NCBI RefSeq assembly: GCF_003333305.1
Contig: NZ_QOLD01000014.1
Location: 48,234 to 112,233, forward strand
Length of the DNA stretch: 64,000 bases
Source: Candidatus Colwellia aromaticivorans
Lineage (GTDB): Bacteria > Pseudomonadota > Gammaproteobacteria > Enterobacterales > Alteromonadaceae
Reading direction: 5' to 3'
Both the position numbers and the translations under genes were made by a program. The first letter of the stretch is position 1. Every line of letters starts with the position of its first letter. Positions 45,507 to 53,540 of the stretch are shown one piece after another. The notes beneath the pieces are model-generated. The model searched no databases, was not told the DNA's origin, and saw only the letters and a list, made by a program, of their open reading frames with translations.

Positions 45507-45596
45507 TTAGTATTTCGCATAACCAGAACCCCGTAATGATTTGACTATCACTACGACCATGAGGACGACGTTGAGGTTATGAGTATATAAAATCAT
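45507..45596 (-). CDS. ilvIH leader peptide (29 residues)
   Basis: ATG at 45594-45596 to TAA at 45507-45509 encodes MILYTHN, then LNVVLMVVVIVK, then SLRGSGYAKY. Ten of 12 residues in the middle run are Leu, Val, Ile or Met, the codons that stall a ribosome when branched-chain amino acids are short. It lies just upstream of the attenuator hairpin, so the operon is expected to be attenuated by the supply of Leu/Val/Ile-tRNA. Confidence 0.9.
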   Translation of the reverse strand: MILYTHNLNVVLMVVVIVKSLRGSGYAKY

Positions 45597-45894
45597 GCGT
45601 TATTTGAATTTAATTATTTTATAAAATAAGGTTAATGCTTAGCTCTATTTTTAAAGGGTTTACTTATGGCTGTCAACCATTAAATAAAAAAGTCAAAGAA
45701 TTTATTAGAAATTAGCTGTTCTAATGAATGTTGATCTTATAACAATAACGGTAATTGATTATCTGTTTAAATATTGAAATATGTTTTATAGTTATAATTC
45801 TACTATATGTTAATAGTTACAATTTGGTACATCATTATCTGAATACATGAGATAAGGTATGCGTATCTAATAATTATGATTAAACGGGAAAGTT
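45597..45894. promoter_or_regulatory. Divergent spacer between ilv leader and DUF4136 gene
   Basis: 298 bp of very AT-rich DNA holding the ilvIH promoter (minus strand) and the promoter of the lipoprotein gene (plus strand). No specific operator could be identified. Confidence 0.45.
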
Positions 45895-46479
45895 ATGATT
45901 TTGATAAAAAAAATATTTGCTGCTGTATTGCTTATTACAGTTGCTAGTTGTTCAACTACCTACGAGGCAAAAGTCGACTTTGATAAAAATAGTAAAGTTG
46001 ACACCTTAAATTATAAAACTTTTGCCTGGTTAAGTTCAGGTAAAATAATGGCACCGCCGGCAGACATTAACCCAGTAATGAAACAGCGTGTTGATGAAGA
46101 AATTGAGAAAGCTTTTATGGCTAAAGGTTATCAGTTAATTGATGATGCTGAAAAAGCAGATTTTGCTATTTCTTATACTGTTGGTAATCGTGATAAAATC
46201 AAAGTAAGTAGTTATCCTACAACTTACAATACAGGTTTTGGTTGGGGAGGAAGCTACTATGGTGGTCGCTATGGCGGTATGTACGGTACACAAATGAGTA
46301 CAGAAACCCATGTTCGTCAATACACTGAAGGTAAGTTAGCTATTGATGTTTATGATGTTAAATCTCATCAACCAGCATGGCATGGTTGGGCAGTGAAGCG
46401 AATTACCTCTGATGATAAAGAAGCACCATCATCAATGATTAAAGATATAGTTAATAAAGTGGTAACTCAATTTAACTAA
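45895..46479 (+). CDS. DUF4136 lipoprotein
   Basis: 194 residues. The signal peptide ends in a lipobox (TVASC, C19). The DUF4136 domain follows: YKTFAWLSSGK, DEEIEKAFMAKGYQLIDDAEKADFAISY, a Gly/Tyr-rich loop (GWGGSYYGGRYGGMYG) and LAIDVYDVKSHQPAWHGWA. This family is found in envelope lipoproteins of unknown function. The stop codon lies in the first unit of a 9-bp tandem repeat, and a terminator follows. Confidence 0.87.
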   Translation: MILIKKIFAAVLLITVASCSTTYEAKVDFDKNSKVDTLNYKTFAWLSSGKIMAPPADINPVMKQRVDEEIEKAFMAKGYQLIDDAEKADFAISYTVGNRDKIKVSSYPTTYNTGFGWGGSYYGGRYGGMYGTQMSTETHVRQYTEGKLAIDVYDVKSHQPAWHGWAVKRITSDDKEAPSSMIKDIVNKVVTQFN

Positions 46480-46506
46480 TTTAACTAATTTAACTAATTT
46501 AACTAA
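46471..46506 (+). repeat. Tandem 9-bp repeat over a stop codon
   Basis: Four perfect copies of TTTAACTAA, the first being the last two sense codons (Phe-Asn) and the stop of the DUF4136 gene, followed by a partial fifth copy. Each unit keeps the frame and contains a stop, so changes in copy number do not alter the protein. Confidence 0.9.
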
Positions 46507-46530
46507 TTTAAGTTTAGTTATTAATTTATA

Positions 46531-46557
46531 AAAAGCAGCTTAGGCTGCTTTTTTTTT
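46531..46557 (+). terminator. Terminator after the DUF4136 gene
   Basis: AAAAGCAGC and GCTGCTTTT pair around TTAG, followed by a long T-run. Confidence 0.92.
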
Positions 46558-46700
46558 GTTAAAGTTTAGTGTCATTAGTGCATTAAGTATTAACCGACTA
46601 AGCGAGGAATAGTTAAGGTTCGATTTCTAATAAAATAGGTATTGTTTTTTCGGTGAGATTGCTAAAGTTCGGTGAGTGAATTTTATTATTGTTTTCTCTT

Positions 46701-46967
46701 TATACCCAAGTGAACTCAAAATGCGGATTTCAGGGCAACTGAGCGAGCCATATACAAGGCACATCTTTTTATTAATGGTTACTCCCTTAAAAAAGGATGA
46801 AACGAAGTAGATGGTTTGTTCAGTTGTCCCCGTAGGGCTGGTTTAGAAACGTTTTATACTTCGTTATTGATTTCGACAAGGGAGTAACCATTCTCTTCAA
46901 TCAATGCCTTGCCTAAAGACGTTTCTAATTCCAACTAAAACCTGCACTTTGAATTCACTTGGGTATA
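46701..46967. repeat. Interspersed inverted-repeat element, copy D (267 bp, inverted)
   Basis: Ends TATACCCAAGTGAACTCAAA and TTTGAATTCACTTGGGTATA form a near-perfect terminal inverted repeat. The interior runs in the opposite direction to copies B and E (for example TTCAATCAATGCCTTGCCTAAA), so the element can insert either way round. It has the standard 267-bp length and no module. Confidence 0.88.
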
Positions 46968-47019
46968 GATGTAGAACATCCAAACTATTTGTTTCCTCCT
47001 CTGTTTATTATATTTTCAC

Positions 47020-47033
47020 TTGATGTAAGTCAA
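47020..47033. promoter_or_regulatory. FNR-like site upstream of the oxygen-limitation cluster
   Basis: TTGATGTAAGTCAA matches TTGAT-N4-ATCAA at 9 of 10 positions. A -10-like GATAAAT (47056-47062) lies about 29 bp from its centre, compatible with an FNR-activated class II promoter. It precedes the decayed channel gene (47104) and the 47445 operon. Confidence 0.55.
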
Positions 47034-47103
47034 CAAAATATCACGTAAAAAGCTAGATAAATACTATACTTTCTACATCGTATGATTCATTGAATATTTG
47101 TTC

Positions 47104-47417
47104 ATGTCTGAAAATATAATAAATAAGGTGTCATACAGCAGGAGTGGCGTAAATCTGCATGAATATCAGAAGTCTTGTGATATTTCAATTGGCACTATGT
47201 GGTTAGTTTTATTGGCGCAGCAAGCCTAGCGGTATTGATCATTTATTTACGGTAAAAAATGAAATAAACAGTGGTGTTATTGCTACTGTAATTTGGCCGA
47301 GTTTTTAGTCATTTAATTCCAGTAATTATGGGAAATAAAGTTGGCGGCAGTTTATTTGATACTTTGATTTATCACATTACTTATCAGAACAATATTAAAC
47401 AATATCCTAAAAAATGA
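47104..47417 (+). pseudogene. Decayed membrane channel gene, probably formate/nitrite transporter family
   Basis: Starting at ATG 47104, several open pieces in different frames can be joined: NLHEYQKSCDISIGTMWLV, then FIGAASLAVLIIYL, then VIATVIWPSF, then HLIPVIMGNKVGGSLFDTLIYH ending at TGA 47417. The last piece resembles the FNT-family end NLIPVTLGN..GG..F, and the early pieces resemble its amphipathic start and first helix. Intact FNT channels have about 260-280 residues, so most of the gene is lost. The family call is moderate; the decay itself is clear. Confidence 0.55.
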
Positions 47418-47444
47418 AGCGCTAACATCTAAATAAGGTTAACT

Positions 47445-47777
47445 ATGTCATATTTTATTATTGAACCACAACGTACTAACTTAGTTAAATATCAAATCTC
47501 TTTTAACATAAATGAATTTAAAGATGGGCATGTAGCTTTTTCTGGTGCATTAGGGAAGCACCCTCATGACGCTAATAAGATAGTGTTAATTGCAGACCCC
47601 TTTGCCAACAATACTCGTTATTATGAATTTAATCGTACTGATATTGGATTGATTGAAAAACTACCTAATATTATCAATAGTAATGGCGAAGATGTTGCTA
47701 TTGTTTTGCTGTGGATAAAAAAAGGCTGCATTGCCATCAGCAGTTCAGTTTTTCTGGTTGAATCTCAGGTTAATTAA
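47445..47777 (+). CDS. Unknown small protein of the stress cluster
   Basis: 110 residues, no signal peptide or membrane helix. The sequence VAFSGALGKHPHDANKIVLIADPF, NNTRYYEFNRTDIGLIEKLPNII and VLLWIKKGCIAISSSVFLVE suggests a compact beta-rich domain. I do not know its function; similar short proteins occur beside P-type ATPases and universal stress proteins in other proteobacteria. It is the first gene of a unit with the TerB-like and ATPase genes (21 bp to the next). Confidence 0.72.
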   Translation: MSYFIIEPQRTNLVKYQISFNINEFKDGHVAFSGALGKHPHDANKIVLIADPFANNTRYYEFNRTDIGLIEKLPNIINSNGEDVAIVLLWIKKGCIAISSSVFLVESQVN

Positions 47778-47798
47778 TTTTAAGGACAGGAGTAAAGT

Positions 47799-48227
47799 AT
47801 GTTTGAATCATTAAAACACTGGTTAGAGAATTTAGATGAAGAAAGTCAATTATTTGAGCATGCTGACTCAGAGGTTATTCATATTGCTCTAGCATCATTG
47901 CTCTATCATATCATTCGTTCAGATAGCGTTGAAAATGATAATGAAAAGCAAGAATTTAAACTTATTATGGCAAATGAATTCCAATTGTCAGATCAACAAA
48001 TAATGGTTCTTTATAGCTATGTAAAAACGCTTAAAAGCGATCTGAAATCTGATTTGTTAACGGTTAACGATTACCTTAAAGATAATCCCAATTTACGCAT
48101 GATGCTAATGAAAAAGTTACTTCAGTTAATTGCCGTTAATGGGGTTAACAATGAAGAACTGAATATATTCTATGAGGCAATGGCGGTTATTTTTCCGGAT
48201 ATTGCTAAAAAACTCACTGATAGCTAG
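47799..48227 (+). CDS. TerB-like protein
   Basis: 142 residues, all-helical prediction. The central part, HIALASLLYHIIRSDSVENDNEKQEFKLIMANEFQLSDQQ, has the two acidic loops of the TerB (tellurite resistance) fold. The family role is unclear and need not involve tellurite. AAGGACAGGAG precedes ATG 47799. Its stop overlaps the GTG start of the ATPase by one base, so the two are translationally coupled. Confidence 0.75.
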   Translation: MFESLKHWLENLDEESQLFEHADSEVIHIALASLLYHIIRSDSVENDNEKQEFKLIMANEFQLSDQQIMVLYSYVKTLKSDLKSDLLTVNDYLKDNPNLRMMLMKKLLQLIAVNGVNNEELNIFYEAMAVIFPDIAKKLTDS

Positions 48228-50893
48228 TGAATTCCTACCCGAAAAATTTAACTGACCAGCAAGCCAAAAAAGCATTAGCTAGGTTTGGCTTGAATGTTTT
48301 GCCTGAAGCTACAACACCAGGAATGCTGTTAATTTTTCTGCGTCAGTTTAAAGGCCCTTTTATTTATGTATTATTTGCAGCGGCAATTTTGTCCTTTTTT
48401 CTTGGACAAAAAATTAATGCTGCTTTTATTCTAGCGGTATTAGTCATCAATGCCATTATAGGTACGGTGCAAGAATTTTCTGCTGAAAAAGCCGCTGGTG
48501 CTTTAAAAAAAATGGTGCCCTCGTTTGCCAATGTGATTCGTAATAATAAGCTGATAAAAATTGATAGCCAATCGGTTGTACCAGGTGATTTGGTACAACT
48601 ATCCTCTGGAGATAAAATACCCGCTGATATGGTCTTACATACAAGTAATGGCCTTAAAATAGATGAATCTATGCTTACTGGTGAGTCTATGGCGGTTGAT
48701 AAAGTTATCATTAAAGCAACGAATGTCATTGATATTAGGGATGAAAAGCAAAGTGAAGTTAATAAACAGCAAACTTGTTTTGCTGGCACCGTGGTACTCA
48801 ATGGGCGTGGTAGCGGTTATGTTATTGCTACTGGAACAGATACAGAAATAGGAAAAATCTCTCAAGATATTGAAAGTGAGCAAACAAAGCCGCCATTATT
48901 ACTGCGTATTGAAGCCTTCACCTTACGTATTACTTACGGCATATTAGTTTTGATCAGTCTTATCTTTATTATTACTTTAATGCGTGGCGATGAGCTTGGT
49001 AGTGTATTTTTGCTCGGTGTTGCTTTAGCTGTGTCTGCAATTCCTGAAGGTTTACCAGCAGCAATTACTGTTGCACTGGCTATTGGTATGCGCAGAATGG
49101 CAAAAGTTCGAGTGATCATTCGAAATTTACTGGCGGTGGAGGCTTTGGGATCTTGTACATATATAGCTTCTGATAAAACGGGCACGTTAACAGTGAATGA
49201 AATGACCATACAGCACATAATTCTAGTTGATGGTAGTGCATTTAAGGTGACGGGTGATGGCCTTGATCTCCATGGTGAGGTCGTATCCTTAGTCGAACAA
49301 ACCGATATGTCATTGCGGGAAAATGGCCCTCAGACGGAAGAAAATATAAGTCAACAATCAAGCGAAGCGCTGACTTTATTAATTAATGCCGGTTTATTGG
49401 CGAATGAGTCTTACCTGGAGAAAACAGCAAATGGTTGGTGCGCTCAGGGAGATATGGTTGATGCGGCCTTTTTAGTGTTGGCGTCAAAATTTAATATTGA
49501 TTATCAAAATGCTCGAGTTCGTTATAAAGAATTAGCACAGATCCCCTACGAATCAGAAAATGCTTATTGTGCTAGTGTTAATCAGTTTCAGGGCAGGCAG
49601 ATACTTTTTGTTAAAGGTAGTGTTGAAACCTTAGTGGATATGTGTGACTTTAGCGGAAATGAACATGATAAAAAACGGTTAGAACAACAAGTTGATCAAC
49701 TTGCCAGTAACGGTTATCGAGTATTGGGTTTAGCTTATAAAGTATTAGAAACTGTGCCAAATAAGCTAGAAAGTGCGCTAATTGATTTAACCTTTATTGG
49801 TATGGTTGGCATGATAGATCCACTGCGACATGATGTTGTTTCAGCTGTAGCAGCGTGTAAAACGGCGAAGATTAAAGTTGCTATGATCACTGGCGACCAT
49901 CCTAAAACAGCGCTGGCCTTAGCTGAACAATCAGGCATAGCAACAGCGGGGATGCCTGCAGTGACAGGTGAACAATTAGAACTGGCTTTTACTCAGGGAA
50001 AAACAGCATTCAGTACTTGTGTTCATAGTACCCAAGTATTTGCTCGGATATCACCTCATCAAAAAAGGCAGATAATAGAGCAAATTATGTTTGATGGTGA
50101 TTTTGTTGCCGTTACTGGCGATGGCGTTAATGATGCACCTGCGTTAAATCAAGCCCATGTTGGGATTGCCATGGGGCTTCGCGGTACAGATGTAGCAAGA
50201 GAAAATGCTGATATTATTTTAACCGATGATCATTTTTCCTCCATTGTGGATGGAATTACTCAAGGCCGTATTGTTTATAACAATATTCGTAAAGTGATCT
50301 TCTTGTTGATTTCTACTGGCGCAGCCGAAATATTGCTGGTGATGTTTTCCCTGATTTTTGGCACGCCATTACCTTTATTCCCATTGCAATTATTGTGGCT
50401 TAATTTGGTTACTAACGGTATTCAAGACGTTGCATTAGCATTTGAGCCTGCTGAAGGTAATGAATTAAAACAAGCGGCACGTCAGCCCAATGAACCGATA
50501 TTTAATCGTTTGATGATAGAGCGTATTATCGTCAATGCTTTTGTTATGGGGTCTTTAGCTTTTGTACTTTTTAAATGGCAAATAGATTCAGGTGTCGCTG
50601 AGCAAGAAGCACGTAATATCACTTTATTATTGATGGTGTTATTTGAGAACGTACATGTGCTTAATAGCCGCTCTGAAAAATTGTCTATTTTTAAACAATA
50701 CTTTTTTGGTAATAAATTTCTACTTTTTGGTATGTTGGCAGCACAAGGGATACATATTGGTGCCATGTATACACCCGGAATTCGCGAGTTATTACAGTTA
50801 GCACCAGTGTCATTAAGCCAATGGTCTAGTTTACTTGGCATTGCTCTATTTCTTATTGTTGTAGATGAGTTACACAAATATTTCCATCATTAA
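48227..50893 (+). CDS. P-type (P2-like) cation ATPase
   Basis: 888 residues from a GTG start. Key segments: LTGES in the actuator domain, SAIPEGLPAA in membrane helix 4, DKTGTLT with the phosphorylated Asp, GDGVNDAPALNQA hinge, and four C-terminal helices. The layout is that of P2A-type Ca2+/Mn2+ pumps, but helix 6 reads LVTNGIQDVALAFEP: the Asp that binds calcium in SERCA-type pumps (TDG) is Asn here. The transported ion is therefore uncertain. It sits with stress proteins under a likely anaerobic promoter. Confidence 0.9.
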   Translation: MNSYPKNLTDQQAKKALARFGLNVLPEATTPGMLLIFLRQFKGPFIYVLFAAAILSFFLGQKINAAFILAVLVINAIIGTVQEFSAEKAAGALKKMVPSFANVIRNNKLIKIDSQSVVPGDLVQLSSGDKIPADMVLHTSNGLKIDESMLTGESMAVDKVIIKATNVIDIRDEKQSEVNKQQTCFAGTVVLNGRGSGYVIATGTDTEIGKISQDIESEQTKPPLLLRIEAFTLRITYGILVLISLIFIITLMRGDELGSVFLLGVALAVSAIPEGLPAAITVALAIGMRRMAKVRVIIRNLLAVEALGSCTYIASDKTGTLTVNEMTIQHIILVDGSAFKVTGDGLDLHGEVVSLVEQTDMSLRENGPQTEENISQQSSEALTLLINAGLLANESYLEKTANGWCAQGDMVDAAFLVLASKFNIDYQNARVRYKELAQIPYESENAYCASVNQFQGRQILFVKGSVETLVDMCDFSGNEHDKKRLEQQVDQLASNGYRVLGLAYKVLETVPNKLESALIDLTFIGMVGMIDPLRHDVVSAVAACKTAKIKVAMITGDHPKTALALAEQSGIATAGMPAVTGEQLELAFTQGKTAFSTCVHSTQVFARISPHQKRQIIEQIMFDGDFVAVTGDGVNDAPALNQAHVGIAMGLRGTDVARENADIILTDDHFSSIVDGITQGRIVYNNIRKVIFLLISTGAAEILLVMFSLIFGTPLPLFPLQLLWLNLVTNGIQDVALAFEPAEGNELKQAARQPNEPIFNRLMIERIIVNAFVMGSLAFVLFKWQIDSGVAEQEARNITLLLMVLFENVHVLNSRSEKLSIFKQYFFGNKFLLFGMLAAQGIHIGAMYTPGIRELLQLAPVSLSQWSSLLGIALFLIVVDELHKYFHH

Positions 50894-50968
50894 TGGTTAT
50901 AAGTTGATCCAGCTCATTATTCTGTATTAGGAAAGTAGAGCTTAACCAATTTGTGAACTAGAGTTAAA

Positions 50969-51235
50969 TATACCCGTGATACTTCAAAATACAGGATTCA
51001 GCTGGAATTAGAAACGTCTTTAGGCAAGGCATTGATTGAAGATAATAGTTGTTCTATTGTCGAAATCAATAACGCTGCATAAAACGTTTCTAAACCAGCC
51101 CTACGGGGATGTCTGAGTAAATCATGCTCTTCGTTGCATCTGTTTTTAAGAGAATAACCCTTAATAAAAAGATGCGCCTTGATCATGAATCGCTCAGGCA
51201 TCCTGAAACACGCATTTTGAGGTATCACGGGTATA
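50969..51235. repeat. Interspersed inverted-repeat element, copy E (267 bp)
   Basis: Ends TATACCCGTGATACTTCAAA and TTTGAGGTATCACGGGTATA are a near-perfect terminal inverted repeat. The interior is close to copy B (TAGAAACGT.TTTAGGCAAGGCATTGATTGAA; AAAAAGATGCGCCTTGATCATGA). It splits the ATPase gene from the cytochrome gene, and its right part makes a false N-terminal extension (from a TTG at 51124) of the cytochrome frame. Confidence 0.88.
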
Positions 51236-51282
51236 AAACCCTTGCTCAACGAGTTTTTTGGATAGTGTATAAAGGAGCCGTT

Positions 51283-51738
51283 ATGAAATATTTACTTTTT
51301 TGTTACTTTGCTTTTATTAGCATTAGCCTCGTCAGTTGTGATCTAGGTCCTGATTCACCCCAAGGTTTTAGTTTACCTCAAGGTGATGTTGATAAGGGAG
51401 CCATGGTGTTGACGAAATATCAATGTTTAGCATGCCATCATATCAATGGCATAGAACAAGCTGCAGGTATAAACAACCCTGGTTTAAATGTTCGATTAGG
51501 AGGGAACTCGACCAAAGTAAAAACTTATGCTGAGCTTGTGACCAGTGTTATTAACCCTTCACATAAACTGGCTCGAGGTTATCCCCTCGCTATTGTTACT
51601 GTTGATGGTGAATCTAAAATGAGAAATTTTAATGATGTAATGACAATAGCTGAATTGGTTGATTTAGTCGAATTTTTGCAACCTCATTATAAATTAGTCC
51701 CTTATCGCAGCACCAACTATCAATTTTATGGGTATTAA
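51283..51738 (+). CDS. Cytochrome c-type lipoprotein
   Basis: 151 residues from ATG 51283 (AAAGGAG upstream). Signal peptide with lipobox SLVSC (C19), then a single heme motif C48-x2-C51-H52 in KYQCLACHHINGIEQ, and a candidate axial Met within ESKMRNFNDVM near the C-terminus. A one-heme periplasmic electron carrier attached to a membrane. The longer open frame upstream comes from the repeat element and is rejected. It belongs to the stress/ATPase cluster; the redox partner is unknown. Confidence 0.87.
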   Translation: MKYLLFCYFAFISISLVSCDLGPDSPQGFSLPQGDVDKGAMVLTKYQCLACHHINGIEQAAGINNPGLNVRLGGNSTKVKTYAELVTSVINPSHKLARGYPLAIVTVDGESKMRNFNDVMTIAELVDLVEFLQPHYKLVPYRSTNYQFYGY

Positions 51739-51766
51739 CAGTGACGTTATCAGAAGGAGAACTTAG

Positions 51767-52204
51767 ATGAGTAAGCTTTTATATTTAGTCGGCGTTGATG
51801 GCAGTGAATGGAGTGAACGAGCCGTTGAGCGAGCTGTTCATTTGGCACAACAAACTGGCGCGAGTGTTAAATTGGTGTATGTGATTACTTGGCAAGATTT
51901 TCAGCCTGTGATGGTTGAAGGGGTTGCACCACCTATGTTAGATAAAGAACAAATAGAGCATGACGCCAACAAAAAGATTTTACAGCCTCTGGTTGAAAAG
52001 TACCAAGTAAAAGGTCTTCATTTAACCAGTGAATATATTTGGGGGGAGCCAGTAGATGCTTTACATCAATATGAAAAGGAACATCATGCTAATATGATCT
52101 TTGTTGGTCGACGAGGTAGGTCGCAGCTTGTTGATATTTTACTTGGTAGTGTGGCTAATAAATTAGCTCATTATGTCGGCATACCTATTGTCCTTGTGCC
52201 TTAA
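51767..52204 (+). CDS. Universal stress protein (UspA family)
   Basis: 145 residues, one Usp domain. It starts LLYLVGVDGSEWSERAVERAV; the ATP-binding type motif is G-x2-G-x9-G-S/T near the end: GRRGRSQLVDILLGSVANKLAHY. The motif suggests an ATP-binding member. It is 28 bp after the cytochrome gene and ends before a shared terminator. A second Usp gene is in the minus-strand unit (55237-55689). Confidence 0.9.
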   Translation: MSKLLYLVGVDGSEWSERAVERAVHLAQQTGASVKLVYVITWQDFQPVMVEGVAPPMLDKEQIEHDANKKILQPLVEKYQVKGLHLTSEYIWGEPVDALHQYEKEHHANMIFVGRRGRSQLVDILLGSVANKLAHYVGIPIVLVP

Positions 52205-52236
52205 ATATTTTAGTTAGCTAGAATTTAGTATAAAAT

Positions 52237-52271
52237 AAAGCACCAACAGAGCATACATCTGATGGTGCTTT
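52237..52271. terminator. Bidirectional terminator between Usp and PRPP-synthetase-like genes
   Basis: AAAGCACCAACAGA pairs with TCTGATGGTGCTTT (one mismatch) around GCATACA, in the 80-bp space between two convergent genes. Confidence 0.82.
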
Positions 52272-52284
52272 GTAATGTTTGTAA

Positions 52285-53205
52285 CTAATTGTTTACCATG
52301 GTTTTATCAAGCTTTTCGAGTTGTTCTGCTATGATATCTATAATACTAAAGGCATTACTGTTATGCAGTACACTATCAGAACTCCAAATGTGAGCGACGT
52401 CCATATTGGTTAGCCTTGTTATGGCGTCATCAACAAAAAATGCATGTGTAACTATGATTGAAATGCTAGTTGGTGCTTGTTGTTGTATTTGTTTTACTGC
52501 TTGTTCAAGCGTTTTTCCTGTACTGGCAATATCGTCAACAATAATAACATCTCTATTTGTCAGGCTTACTTTGTTGATATTTTCTTTATTATTGCTCTCT
52601 AAATTTATAGCAACACTTTTATCGCCAAAACGCTCTTTAGTGGCGATGGCATAATCCCATTGATGAGGCTTGGCTATCGCTTTAACCCATTGTTCAGACT
52701 CTTCGTCAGGGCCAATCAGCACAGGTTGACTAAACTGTTTTTTTAAAAAGGCAGACATGGCGCTGCTAGCGTGTAAAGCAATGGCTTGATTGCTTGGAAT
52801 TGCCTCATTTAAGTTGTTTATGCGGTGCAGATGTGGGTCGATAGTAATCACACGGTCAAAATAGTCACCGAGCAATTTCCCTATTATTTTTTGACTAATA
52901 GCCTCTCCTTGATGAAAAGCAATATCTTGGCGCATATAACACAAGTAGGGCGCTACTAAGGTAATATGCTCAACACCTTGCGCTCTTGCTGCTGAAGCAG
53001 TAATGATCAGTTCAATGAGCTTAGCATTAGGTTGGTTTAATGTACGGCAAATAATAATTTTCTTTGGTAAATTCATCGGCAGTGTCACTTTTGTTTCACC
53101 ATCGGGAAATTGATGCAGTTCAACCTGTTTAAACGGTATCGATAAACTTTCTGCTAGTTGCTGAGCAGGGGATAAATAATCGTCAAAGCCCAATATTATG
53201 GCCAT
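52285..53205 (-). CDS. Ribose-phosphate diphosphokinase-like protein
   Basis: 306 residues, type I phosphoribosyltransferase fold, PRPP-synthetase family. It has the N-terminal VELHQFPDGETKVTL, the catalytic LVAPYLCYMRQD region, VITIDPHLH, and the PRPP/ribose-5-phosphate loop VIIVDDIASTGKTLEQA. It would make PRPP from ribose-5-phosphate and ATP. It differs from housekeeping Prs in length and neighbours; it pairs with an AMP-phosphorylase-like gene, hinting at a nucleotide-salvage role. AGGAG (53211-53215 on the minus strand) abuts a repeat element. Confidence 0.87.
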   Translation of the reverse strand: MAIILGFDDYLSPAQQLAESLSIPFKQVELHQFPDGETKVTLPMNLPKKIIICRTLNQPNAKLIELIITASAARAQGVEHITLVAPYLCYMRQDIAFHQGEAISQKIIGKLLGDYFDRVITIDPHLHRINNLNEAIPSNQAIALHASSAMSAFLKKQFSQPVLIGPDEESEQWVKAIAKPHQWDYAIATKERFGDKSVAINLESNNKENINKVSLTNRDVIIVDDIASTGKTLEQAVKQIQQQAPTSISIIVTHAFFVDDAITRLTNMDVAHIWSSDSVLHNSNAFSIIDIIAEQLEKLDKTMVNN

Positions 53206-53215
53206 TGTAACTCCT

Positions 53216-53529
53216 AGGGTCTGTTGACCTTTCGCGGTTAATTTTTGTTCGAGATAAAAGCGTTTTAATCGCGGCGAGTAGTGTGTAGCCTAGTCACTCT
53301 AAGCAAAGACTACTCAACAAAGAGTAAAACGCTTTTAGCCGGATCCTTCGGACAGCGTTTGTTGGTCATTTTTACGGCGTTATCGCCTTTTTATGTGGCG
53401 CTACATGGATGTAGCTTATAAGACAATACAGGAGCATATTGTCCTGAACAACCACATGACAAAGGCTCTGCCTTGTACAAATACCCAACAAACTGCTGCA
53501 AAAGCAATCTCGAAAGATCAACAGACCCT
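53216..53529. repeat. Inverted-repeat element, copy F (314 bp, second end type)
   Basis: Ends are AGGGTCTGTTGACCTTTCG and, as reverse complement of the right end, AGGGTCTGTTGATCTTTCG: 18 of 19 identical. A TA flanks both ends, as in IS630/Tc1-type insertions. The interior is unlike the TATACCC family except for the double-hairpin module in reverse orientation (53397-53445). It lies between the AMP-phosphorylase-like and PRPP-synthetase-like genes of one operon, starting at the base next to the ribosome-binding site of the second. Confidence 0.85.
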
Positions 53530-53540
53530 AATATATAAAA

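Noticed and set aside
47799..48227. Tellurite resistance function
   Set aside because: Only a TerB-like fold is visible; no other ter genes are present and the cluster points to stress physiology.
50998..51249. Minus-strand open frame of 83 codons
   Set aside because: Within repeat copy E; a similar peptide is produced by other copies.
51124..51282. N-terminal extension of the cytochrome c gene from a TTG
   Set aside because: Encoded by the repeat element; the signal peptide and a good ribosome-binding site place the start at 51283.
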